This document shows, piece by piece, positions 35,098 through 46,197 of a stretch of DNA of 64,000 bases. The translations under genes were made by a program, and so were the position numbers. The stretch comes from Lindgomyces ingoldianus (Eukaryota; Ascomycota; Dothideomycetes; Pleosporales; Lindgomycetaceae), in contig NW_022985172.1 in assembly GCF_010093535.1 (NCBI RefSeq), positions 1,188,340 to 1,252,339 of the forward strand. The letters are read 5' to 3'. The notes below the pieces were generated by a model. The model did not search any database and was not told the origin of the DNA. It saw nothing but the letters and a program-made list of their open reading frames with translations. Every line of letters begins with the position of its first letter. Positions within the stretch are counted from its first letter, which is position 1.

Positions 35098-36263
35098 TGT
35101 TGCGGGTCGTCTCGAGAGATGCGGAGATGCGTTGTGGCGACCGAGCCTGCTTCCGTGGCAGCACTAATGAGGGAACCGAGCTGATCATCGAAGGACGAGG
35201 CGGGCGGCAGCGGAACGAAGGGAGTGCGGAGGATCAAAGGATAAGAATATCATGTCCTGCCCAGGTCCCAGGAGGCGGGATATCAAGTGAAGGCTGTGAA
35301 TGGCGTGCCTTTGGTGAGCACCGAAGCACAGAGCACGGAGGGTCGTGACCCAGGGCCTTTCGCTAAAGCCGACGCCGAGAAACGCCCAACCACAACCGCC
35401 AGTCGAGAGCAGAGAGCGGACAGCCAGAGGGACTGCCAGCCGACGAGAGCGGGTGCGCGTAGCTGGGAAGGCGACACGGCTGCTTTCCAAGTTTTCTGCA
35501 CCTCGAGCCACCCCCTCCTTTCTGTGTGCATCCCTGCGCCCGCAAAACCAGAGCAGAAAATACGGATACAGACCCTCCAAGCCAGGATGTCGGTGGTCAC
35601 GTATGGATCTGGCTTCCACGCGCCAAATCGCTGCTCTTCATCTCCCCCCGTTGCAAAAATAGCCAGCGTTCGGCCCCACAAACACGTCTCGTTCACTCAC
35701 GCGTTGGACGCCGCACCGAAGCAACGATGGACCCTAGGGCTGTCATCTGCATCAAGCACATTCTCAACGCCCAAACTACTTGTCGTGGTCCGCCCCTGGT
35801 GTTCCGCTATAGAGTCGAATATAAGAGTATAAGCGCCTGTCCCAAAGCAGGAGTAGCATGTCCGAATTCGATAGAGGCGCCAGGGGTGCATCCAGGCGCG
35901 CCAGCGTTAATCGGCAGGAGCTCCTTGGCTTAAGGGGGCACAAAAGCCACCAAACACTCCTGAACTGACATCACTGCTTATAAACATCCAGCGCTTTGCA
36001 GGACGCTTCCTTGAACCATGGGCGAGTATTTACTCCTGAGTGACTTTGTTATCCGGTTACATCTACCTGCATCTAGACAGAGAGTCGCTTTTGTCTGCTT
36101 CGCATTCATGCACACGAAGAGGAGGATATATTATTTATTACACACTACTATCAATATCTGACTTGCTGCAGGAATGGCGAGACCCCGCCGTCTTTCGCCG
36201 ATGCGCGCCGGGTCGCGTGTCTTGTCACTATCGCTGTCTATGAGAGGGGAGCCCTGTCGTGAA
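35098..36263. other. intergenic, 5' region of the Zds-like gene
   Basis: About 1.17 kb. The several long overlapping frames on both strands (35185-35933) reflect GC-rich sequence with few stops and have no domain or splice support. I take this as the 5' UTR and promoter of the Zds-like gene and the 3' side of GEM1. Confidence 0.5.
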
Positions 36264-38253
36264 TCATGATGAAGTTGAGATGTTGCGCTTCCAAATGAAA
36301 CCAACGGATGCTGCTGCGCACACTATTGCGCCCAGCGCCAGGTACATGTTGAGAGAGTCATAAGGTTCCTCCTCTTGTTTGGGGAAGGCGGTTGAAGGGT
36401 AGGTGGCACATTCTGCTAGCTGCGCGGATGGTCAGCTTGGGTTAGGAGTGGATAGACGGTGTACGTACGTGAACGAACAGTTCCGATATGCTACCCCAAG
36501 TCGCACTGACGTGTAGTGGTGCTGCCATATTGAGTGCACTTGTGTACTCGTCAGGCTGTTGTTCACATCTCTGCATAGTCTTGTCCTGGTCCGCTTTCAA
36601 GGCCGTGTAGACAGCAGGGAGGTCGTCGAGATGGGGATATTTCCTCCTCAACTCGACAATGTGCGCGAAGCTGTCCGGTTCGCTGGAGTCATAGGTGTAG
36701 CAGAGGAGATCGCAAGCATCCAATTTAGCCTGGTTCTCCAGGATAGCTGGCTCCAGTTCCCCAAGCTCCTCGAGGATCAGGTAGCACTGCTTGCCTCCCT
36801 TTAGTTCAACGCTGTTGACTGCAGCGCGAGGCTTGATTGTCGGATGGTACGTGTGTATGAAGGGCCGTTGCAGGAAAGCCGATAACAGGGCGCTCTTCCC
36901 GCTTCCACTGGCGCCCAGGACGTAGCACAGGAACACGGTGCGTTCTACCCTGCCCGGACGGTTCCGTCGTTTCCGAGCTTTCGTGACCTTGAGAGCAGTT
37001 GTTGTACCGCCTCGATCGGCGCTCTCGAAGCCGAGGTATGCTAGGTACTCGAGCGTTGTCTTTGGCTCCTCGAACGTCGTCATGCTCCATTGCGCAAGCC
37101 AGCCCTGAAGGGTGATGTGTCCAGCCTCGTTCCGCACGGTGCAAGATGGGAAGGCAGAGTCTACCCAAGACGGCGGAATTCCGGGAGTAGGTGCAAACAA
37201 TGCAGCAAGCTCGGAGTTGTTTAATCCACCATCATTATCCTTATCGAACAGCAAGAAGAGGTCGACGAAAAATCTGTATCCGGCTGGACTCAGTTCGGCC
37301 GAGGAATATTGAGGGACGTCAAATTTGGGCCGTAAGAACGTGTCTCGAAGGCTGAGGCTGTCGGTGTACTGAAACTTCCTAAGAATGATCCAGATTGTCT
37401 CATGGCGGCCCTTTTCAGCGAAGATCTTGTTCAGCAACAGGAAACCCTTTTCATCCATCCCTCTGTCGCTGACAGAACCAGGCATGAATCGCTGAATCGA
37501 CCGTTTGATGTTTGAGAGGTCGTCATCTGCTAGCGGTTTGTCAAAGCATTTGAGTTGGAAGTCGTGGATTTCCTGGTCATTCCAGTAACCGTCCTTGTCT
37601 TTGTCGCAGAGGTGGAACACCCGCTGTAAAGCAGACACGGCGGCGGGTTTTAGCGCCGCTTCCTTGGAGTCATATAGAGGAGCTATGGGGTGGGTGACGG
37701 CCTTCTGGCATAGAAAGAAAACTTCATTGATGTTGTGGTGTTCCTTAGCGCTTGTGCGGATGCAGGAGTCGATTTCCTTGAATTCGTTCATGACCGGCAG
37801 CATCTCGTCCACCACCACCTGGGATGTAGTTCCATTCGACTGCAGATCCGACTTGTTTGCACAGAGCACTACGGGCACGTTCACTCCGAGGGAGCGAAAG
37901 TACGGCATCCAGAACAGCGCCACGCGCTCATAGCTATAATGGTCCGAGTATACTAGTAATATGGCATTCGACTTCCGAAGCTCTTTCCGCAGCGCATGGC
38001 GTTCATGCGGCAGTGCAGAGGTATCGACGATGATGGTCGTGACATTGTCCGGCGTGCCGAGGGTTGGTGGGAGGGTTACCTGCGGAAGGACGGGTTGGAT
38101 CTTGGTGGTGACAAAGACATCCTTGACGAGGGAGGTGATGATAGAGCTTTTGCCTACTCCTTCATCGCCGCATATGCAAATTCGGACTGCGGACTGTGAG
38201 CGATGCTGAACACGAAGGAAGCGACGGAGGAGCGCAGTCATACCAGTGGCCAT
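36264..38253 (-). CDS. gem1: mitochondrial Rho GTPase GEM1/Miro
   Basis: Tail-anchored outer-mitochondrial-membrane GTPase with two GTPase domains around two EF hands; in yeast it is part of ERMES regulation and mitochondrial inheritance. The model is complement(join(36264..36419,36469..38186,38244..38253)), 627 residues. GTPase 1 shows GDEGVGKSS (10-18) and NKSD (114-117). EF hands are [12 protein letters not shown] (198-209) and [12 protein letters not shown] (318-329), GTPase 2 has GASGSGKS (428-435), and a membrane helix near the end is followed by KRN. The first intron (57 bases) is in frame and lacks stops, so it would add 19 residues. Removing it gives the conserved start [13 protein letters not shown]. 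The last intron brings in the membrane anchor, which the unspliced frame would lack. Confidence 0.95.
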
Positions 38254-38939
38254 AGCGAGGATGCATGCTTAGAGGCACATTTCCAGCAGCATGTGTGTCA
38301 GCAACGATGATTCCAAGGCTCTACCCAGATGTTTCAAGCGCAGCACGGTGGGCTCCCTCCGGTGATGGTCCGCTGTTTGCGAGGCGGGGAGGTGCGAACG
38401 ATGAAGCAGCAGGAGCCATTGACGAACTGTGAAATGCTTGGCGCACGTGGGGTTAGCAAGGTTGTTCTCTCTCGATGCGCCCCACCAGATTGGCCGCTGG
38501 ATCTGTGAATGAGCTAATGATGCCTTCCCTCAGGCCTGGGATATCCAGCGCGGGCCTCATGCGTCCGCTATCTCCGTCGCAGCTTGGACTCCAAGCAGCG
38601 CTGCTTGCATTTGTGCGAAGAGCCTCGAGTGTTGGCCGTTGGCAGGCATCCAGTGCTACAAGCGGCCCCCCGAGCTAGCCTCTGCACTCTCTCCAGGAGC
38701 ATCGGTTGATGTTCCCGGAGGCGCTTCCTTCGCCGGCCCTGCTCCCTTCATCGCGCACACATAACTACCCATCCCTCGCCTGCCCTTCTGGACCCCCGTC
38801 CATTCACTGACCCGTTGTCCTGGAATCCCCCAATGTCCTCAGTGCCCTGTTAGCCGGCCTTGCCATCTGGCCGTGACATGCACAAGAGGGTTGCTCGTTG
38901 ATTGCGTCTCGTCTCGCAGCATATTGCACCGCATCTGCC
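38254..38939. promoter_or_regulatory. divergent promoter region of gem1 and creC
   Basis: A 686-base interval between the divergent start codons of gem1 and creC. No individual element is claimed. Confidence 0.55.
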
Positions 38940-41412
38940 ATGTTGTGAGTATCCCACTTCTGCTGACCGCCCTCCCCACACACCCAATCACACTCCAGTC
39001 ATGCCACTTCTGCACGCCGAAGCCTGACTGACATGTCCCCAGCGTACTCCCTCCTCCGCCGAGATATCCTGCGGGTGGCTACCCAGGCGCGCCTGGTGGA
39101 GGGCCACTTATCGAAACAAACAATACTCTCACTCACCCCACGGGACCCGAGCACCAATTGGTCGTCGGAGAAGGTATTCTCCCCTCATTCACATCCATGC
39201 TGCTCGCAGTCTTCTCACTTCAGGACCATGATAGGCACGTATGTGCTCAGAGACGACCTCCATCTAGCTACGCCGCCACCGCACCCGTCTGAAGCCCCCG
39301 TCCACAACCCGAACCCGCTCGCCACAACCGTATCGCCGCCCACCGCGGGGACCAAGCTCTCTGTCGTCGTCATTGCACCACGCCAACAATCCTACCAGCG
39401 GTTATACCGCCTCGACACTACAAACAGTACTCGGTCGCAGGTGCCCCCGAGTATCCAAGAGAGCCCGCACGAGACAAACAGCCAGGCTAGTGATGCCGGC
39501 TCTCACAGTGCAAATGGGGTGACGCCATTTGAAGGACTTCATGCGCCTGCCTTTGGGGAGGGGAATCCCCTGTTGTCGATAGTGAACGGAAAAGACGCTA
39601 AAGACCCGCTAAAGCGGCGGAAGCCCAAGAGTAACATTGTCAAAAGCAATTCTAGCTTCGTATCGAGGGTTATTCCCCACGAAGCTTTGTCAAAACGCTT
39701 ACAGGAGCACAACCCAAATGGCCTGTACGCCTTCGCCAACGTTAATAGGGCGCTACAATGGCTAGACCTTTCCTCCCCTACGAAGGTTGCTTCATCCTTG
39801 ACTCTTGACTCCATGCAGCACAAGTCTAATATGTGGTGCAGGAAGAGCACATGACCAAGATTCTATTCACCAAGGCACATGCCCTTTGCCATGATGTGAA
39901 CCTAGTCACAAGGGGGCCAAACCATATAGATATGATAATGGGCTTCTCCACTGGCGATATAATATGGTATGAGCCTATGTCACAAAAATATGTCCGCATC
40001 AATAAGAATGTAGGTGAATCCGGGACGTGATGGTGAGTAGTTGACTCGGCTAATCACACCAGGGAGTGATAAATGGAACTGCCGTATCAGATATTCGATG
40101 GCTACCTAACAGTGAGAATCTCTTCCTCGCAGCTCATATGGACGGGAGTCTGGTCGTCTATGACAAGGAGAAGGAGGATGCACTCTTTGTTGCTGAGGAT
40201 CAAGCAGCGACTGGGGAAGTCGCTCCAAATGAGAAGGAGCGGAAGGCGGCACTTGCGGTGAAGAAATCAGTGAACTCGAAAAACCAAAAGACTAATCCTG
40301 TGTCGTACTGGAAGACGTCGAACTCGAAGATTAATGCTTTCGCCTTTTCCCCAGACTGCCGACATGTGGCTGTTGTCTCAGAGGATGGCTCGTTCAGGAT
40401 AATCGATTTTCTCAGCGAACAGTAAGTGCGTCTACACAGCCATCAGATCCGACGCTTACCTGCAGCAGATTACTGCATCTCTATACGAGCTATTATGGGG
40501 GCATGATCTGCGTCTGTTGGTCGCCCGATGGCAGGTATATTGTTACTGGTGGCCAAGACGATCTGGTGTCCATTTGGGCGCTCGAAGACAGCATGCTCGT
40601 GGCGCGGTGTCAGGGACATAACTCGTGGGTTACGGCAGTGGCTTTTGATCCTTGGCGGTGTGACGAGCGCAATTATCGGATTGGTAGTGTAGGAGAAGAT
40701 TGCCGGTTGTTACTTTGGGACTTCAGCGTCGGAATGCTTCATCGGCCCCGAGCGGTAGGTCGCCATTTCCCCCTGTGTCGGAAGAGGAAAGAATGCTGAC
40801 TAGTCTGGAATGGAGGCATCGGTGAGACAGCAGCGCGGCAGCATCACCTCAGCCACGCTGAAGATGCAGAAGAGCCGAGCTGATGGCTCCACAACCCGGC
40901 TCCGATCCAATTCGAATCTCACAACGGCGAGCTTGGATGAGGATGAGATTGTGCATCCGGTCGAACCCCGGGCGCGCACGGCGATTCTGCCCCCTGTTAT
41001 GGTAAGAGGTTCCTAGAAGATATTCCCTTAGGCATTGGGTTGCTGACGGAAAGAATCTCGCAGGCGAAGAAGGCCGACGACCATCCTCTGTGCTGGCTTG
41101 GGTTTGAGGAGGATTGTATCATTACATCGTGTAGTAACGGTGAGTGCAGAAAATTTTCTAGTGTTCTAGAATTAAGCCTAGTTTGGGCCGATAAGATTAA
41201 GCATGTGCCATGAGCTTAAGCGCAGGAACACCCGCCTGGCGTAGTACAAGAAGACAGCCCGGTCAAAGCGCTGATGGAACTGATAACTGATAACGGCGAT
41301 ATCTGCAGGTCATATCCGCACCTGGGATCGACCCAAGGAGGGTGCTGGGAGCGATGATGACGAGCCCTCGACGACGTCTACAAGCGCGAGTGCACCGGCT
41401 AGCAGCGCATAG
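38940..41412 (+). CDS. creC: catabolite repression protein CreC (WD40, WDR20 type)
   Basis: In Aspergillus, CreC is the WD40 partner that stabilises the deubiquitinase CreB in carbon catabolite repression. The model is join(38940..38944,39043..39173,39235..39785,39842..40009,40063..40421,40469..40754,40816..41001,41064..41139,41309..41412), 621 residues. The first coding exon is five bases (ATGTT). It joins to give [17 protein letters not shown], matching CreC. Later landmarks are [119 protein letters not shown] and HIRTWDRPK. The acceptors of exons 6 and 7 have alternatives three and twelve bases away. The C-terminal tail is Ser/Thr-rich. Confidence 0.94.
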
Positions 41413-42557
41413 TGGAGGGAGGAGGTACTTGGGACGGGGGTACTTGGTGCCAGCGGGCACTGGTGTTCGCAAAGATGCGGTCAGAAGAAACAAGTTTCTC
41501 GTCGCATTCCTGGTGACTGGGATCGGCCTGTCTAATCCGGAATGTTCCGACTCACATGGACACTGCACTTGTCATCCAGCCCTACGCTGACTTACATGTG
41601 TCCATCTCTGTAGCATACAACAAGGCAGTGCCGTTTGGTGGTTGCGGACTGCAAGTGTCCAGCGGACAGCCTCAAGCGGCACTGGCGCAGTAGATAGAAA
41701 GGAGATGTGCGTCGTTTGAGATAGGACCAGCAGTCCAAACAAGGTGCGGCGGCGGAACATCGGGCGAGCGACATCGCTGAGCCGTGAGGATCCACATGCA
41801 CATGCTGCATCAGTGCGGCAATCGGATATAACTCCTCAACCACGAGCAGCCGTGCATCTTCTTGGTATCCGCATTAATTCCCGCCTCGGCCCGAGCATGA
41901 GGCATCGATATTTCACCTGCAGTGCATTTCACTGCTAGGCGACGACGAGGCTGTCGTGTCACGGAGAATTTGGCGCAGTCCAACGGTGATCCATATCGGA
42001 TTGCCGTATCCAGCGCCGGGACTCGGGACAACAACGCTGCGATTGCATCAGTCGACCAGGACGATAATGTGCATCACGCTATCACGCCGTTCGCTGGTGT
42101 GCTATCGGTAGACATTCTTTGTGCCGCTGAATCCTGCCCTCTCTCAAAGAAAAATCTTAGACCCGCAGAAGCCACTAGCTAGCCGCAATCATGACGGCCC
42201 ATCAGGCGCCTTGTGAGTCCGCAGTCCCTGGCCCTTCTGGCGTACATCCCACGCGACTACTATATTTTCCCTGGTTGTTCAGCTGCGAAGGCGTCGAATG
42301 ACCGTGCCTCCCACTCCGCTCTGCTGCATCTCGCCCTAGACAGCCTACAGCCTTCTCTTTCACTCAAACAAGCGTCAGCCCTCAGCCACCTCTCACCCCA
42401 TCCCACACCCCAGACCGGCCAGAATTGCGAAGCCGAACGCCAAAGGCGCGCTCTGGCTTCCACTCGTTCTGCGGTACATATACCCAGCCGGGTGTGCCGC
42501 CTTTCCAGGCCTGCGATGCTCTTGTTCTTTTGGAGTGCTTGTTAGTTCTTTGCAACC
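41413..42557. other. spacer between creC and the creD-like gene
   Basis: About 1.15 kb with no supportable gene. Frames such as 41342-41590, 41922-42182 and 42213-42545 have no domain or splice support. It should contain the creC 3' UTR and a fairly long 5' UTR and promoter of the creD-like gene. Confidence 0.5.
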
Positions 42558-44876
42558 ATGCCCCGATCCGGAGGAGTCTTTGGCGGGAACTCGAAGCCGG
42601 TCCTGGAGATCAAGTACGGAACACCTTCATATTACTCACTGCGGCCTAAGAAGTAAAGTATGAAAGGCTGACTTCCTGTCCAGGCCGCATTCGCCGTTCG
42701 TCGTCTTCTATGGAGAGCCGTCCGAGTCACAAAATGCCGAGCTCACGGGAAAGCTCGTCCTCACTAACCCGGAGTCAATGTCCGTCAGGAGTATCAAGAT
42801 GACCTTGTCAGGGATGCGGAAAGTCTCGTAGGTACTCCTTCACCCACGAGAGAATTGAGCGTGCCAGCTGACCGTGTCCTGCACAGATGGAGCACGACCA
42901 CCACCGTAACACCGCAGCCAATTCTCTCCAAGCGCACTTTCCACCGGGAAGACCTCAATCTGTTCCCCGCTGACGGTTCCAAGAATAAGGCCCACAAGAT
43001 CAACGCTGGCGTGCATGAGTGGGACTTCAAGTTCAAGATGCCTAGTACACTAGAGGAGAGCGTTGAGGGATTGGGAACCAATTGGATTGTGTACAACCTC
43101 AGTGCAACAGTGGACCGAGGCTACATAAGCAAGCAGCTCTGCGCTACCCAGCACATTCGAGTCATCAGGACATTGGGCCGCGATCTCATGGAGACCGTGC
43201 CCATGGAACAGGTATGCTATATATTGCTTTCTCTAGGGGACACCCTCCTAACGTGCAATTTAGATTAACGAGGACATTTGGGCTTCCAAGTTGGCCTACA
43301 AGATCACCGTGCCACAGAAAAATTATATTGTTGGGACCACAGTAACGGCAGACTTCGTCCTGATACCCCTGCGCAAAGGAGTGGAAATATCGACCATCAA
43401 AATGGAGCTCATAGAGTCGCGGCAGCTATTTTCGGACTACGCTGGACGCCGAATAAGCCATCAGCACGATATGGTCGTCGCCCAGGTTGAGGGTCATATG
43501 CCCCCTAACTCCGCACACATAGTTCCGAGTGGTGTCGAAGATGCCGACCAGCTGTTTGATGAATCACACCGATTTTCAATGAGTCTGGATCTCCCCAAAT
43601 CGTTGAAAAATTGCAGACAGTCTGTGGATACCGAGTACATTCGACTCTCCCATAAGCTCCGACTGTACGTCAATTTGCACAACCCAGAAGGACACACGAG
43701 TCAGCTCTTGGTCAAGAACCATTTGCATCTCTTTATCTCGCCGAATCTGCCGCCAAACGAAGATCAGAGTGTTGTGGTTGATCACAACATTATTGCTTCG
43801 GCAGCAATGCGCGATGAGGTCAATCAGAACGCACCCCCAACGTACGGTCTGCACCAGCTAGACGAGCTCTACAACGACATCGACCCCAGCGGTTTCATGA
43901 CTCCTGGTGCGCGCGGTAGCTTAGGAAACAGTGGTGCAAATACACCATTTTATGCGCATAGTCGATCGGGTTCAGCAGAAGATCTGGCTTCACTAGACGC
44001 CGTAGCACATGAAAACGGCGAAGGTGCCTCAGCAACAGTGCTCCACTCTCGACTACACAACCTCAGCATGAACGAAAGCAGTCGATCCACACGGCTCGCT
44101 GCAAATCGGCATCACTCGTCCGGCGGAAGCACACCGCACAGCGGGACAGACGAAGCATACCGCCACGCTCTATCATCCCAGAGTCATTTTTCTAGTGCCG
44201 ACGACTTCCAGCCTGAATATGACATGGAAGCGTTAGCGCGGACCCCATCTTACAACACTGCTGTACGGACTCCAGCTCGGACTCCCATTTCAGAAGACTT
44301 GCCCACGTACGAGATTGCAACCTCCAGGCCATCAAGCCCGGCCAGGACTGCTAGAAGTGGACTGACGACTCCATCACCAGCGCGAAGCCTAGACACCCTA
44401 ACGGAAGAAACAGAGAGAAATACGCAGATGAACTCGAGGAGAGCAAGTCCGCGGCCGAGCCCACGGATGAGTGACGAAGGAAGGTAATTAGCCCCTCCAG
44501 CTTCGACAGAGCCCTTTCTTTTCCATTCCACCCCATTTCTATTTTCCCCCCAACCCACAGATTTTCACTCCTTTTTCCCTTCCGTTGCGGCATTCTTAGC
44601 AGAACCCACGGCTTAGTCCTTCTTCCCGGCGTCAGTCTTAGATCAGATTCTTCGTCGTCATCTACTAGCATCACATCCGCGCCCTTACCTTCCATCACAC
44701 AAACACCACCGGCATGCCCACCGCAAGAACCTTGCCAGAGCACCAGCTCTACATCTACAGGTTCTAAACGATCGCCACTTCTCCTTCATCATCGAACCGA
44801 ACAGAGGGATACGCTTCATCCTGTTTCTGCACTCAGACGTGCTTTGCTTGGGACGAGGAGGAAGAGTATTAGCTGA
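42558..44876 (+). CDS. creD: CreD-like alpha-arrestin, HECT ubiquitin-ligase adaptor
   Basis: Alpha-arrestins of the Rod1/CreD group recruit Rsp5/HulA-type ubiquitin ligase to membrane transporters; CreD acts in carbon catabolite repression. The core model is join(42558..42613,42684..42827,42887..43211,43264..44487), 582 residues. The arrestin N and C domains show PHSPFVVFYGEP, LEESVEGLGTNWIVYNL, IRVIRTLG, YIRLSHKLRLYVNLHNPEGH and HLFISPNLPP. PY motifs PPTY (366-369) and LPTY (521-524) would bind WW domains. The segment YGLHQLDELYNDIDPSGF with the following Ser/Thr-rich linker resembles CreD. An alternative end splices at GTAATT (44484..44560) into an open frame ending at 44876, giving 686 residues; the coordinates here cover that longer form. 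Orthology to CreD rather than a paralogue is inferred. Confidence 0.85.
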
Positions 44877-46197
44877 AGCTGAATCATCGGCTGCTCGCTT
44901 TGCAGCCAGGTTTTCATTTTCTCTTTATGAGGCGTTCTTTGGATTGGTGATTATAGTGCGGGATGCACCGGGGGGCTTTTCCAAGCATTTGTTATGCGCA
45001 GCATAAGCAAAACGTCACGGCCGAATTATTAGAAGAATGATTGCGATTGCATTAATCAAATGAGCAATGGGATAGTAGTAATATTGGGCGGTATCAGTCA
45101 GTTAGATTGGGAATCACGAATTCGTCCGTGAATTGGACCGAAAAGAAGTGAAATTCACATATCTTTTGTGGAGCAGCACAGCAGCGTGCAGGACAGAAGG
45201 AAACTAGTGGACTATTGGAGTGAATTGGATTGTATCACTATAGTAGATACCCCCTCATCATCGATAACCTATCAATGAAAGCAGACAGAAGTGGTTAACT
45301 CGGGAATTCATTTGTTTTGGCTGTTCAATTATCCTGAGCACTTGCTTGAATTTTAGACCGTACAACAATCATCAATCATCAGTTATCAAGAAGTGGGTGC
45401 AACCGGCACCTTGGAGAAATTCCCCCTCCACATGTTCAACAATGATACACCACATGCAGAAATTTGAACCTCGATTGCTTTGAAACGAATTGCATGTGAA
45501 TCCCTCCACGTCAGCGCAAACGAGGTGATTCACGATCTGGAAGAGAGATCTCACGATGTCTCTCCACGAGTGCCACATGCTCGCACTTGTTCCCCAAATG
45601 AACTTCTCACTCGTGTTTCAGCTGTCACTAGCTCCACATACCCCCTTCAGCTGTGCTGAGTCACGTGTGCTGCTACTAATTGCACCCCAATACATATTTA
45701 CATACATTCCGCATTTCCCGTATCCAGCACGGAAGCTCCAACGATGCTTAGCCAGGTCACCAGTCTGCATGCGTCAGTGGTACTGTAGTCATACCTCAGC
45801 CTTACCACATCTCTGTGCTGGATGTTTACTGTTGGAGGCTGCGACCGGGGTACGTGGCTCTCGTACCCCGGTCCTTCCGCCTGCTTCCGCTTCGTTGGAT
45901 GCTGATCGACGACCGGGCCCGCGGGGATGGGCATTGCGCCGCGTTGGGAAGCGGGCTGTGTGCAATGAGTCGTGCGGCGTGCGTGGGGTGTTGGCGCATG
46001 AGGGCTCGGTTGCGGGTGTCGGGTGTTGATGGCGTCTTTGCGGGCCGACTTGGGTGCCGGCTTGGAATTTTGTTCACCGGTGTGTGTAGGTGGTTGTGGT
46101 AGAGCAGAGCATGTGAGGACGAGGTGTAAGCGAAGCGAAGTGTTCGCTGTCTCGTACGAGGGGGAATTTGAACGGGGTCCCGGCAATCCCCAGTTCA
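44877..46197. other. intergenic region between two convergent genes
   Basis: About 1.3 kb between the creD-like gene (+) and the GH18-UBA gene (-). The GC-rich part at 45556-46197 leaves several overlapping frames open on both strands, none with a domain. I see no RNA gene or repeat. Confidence 0.5.

Noticed and set aside
35185..35933. Several long overlapping frames upstream of the Zds-like gene
   Set aside because: They occur on both strands at once, as expected of GC-rich DNA with few stops, and show no family features.
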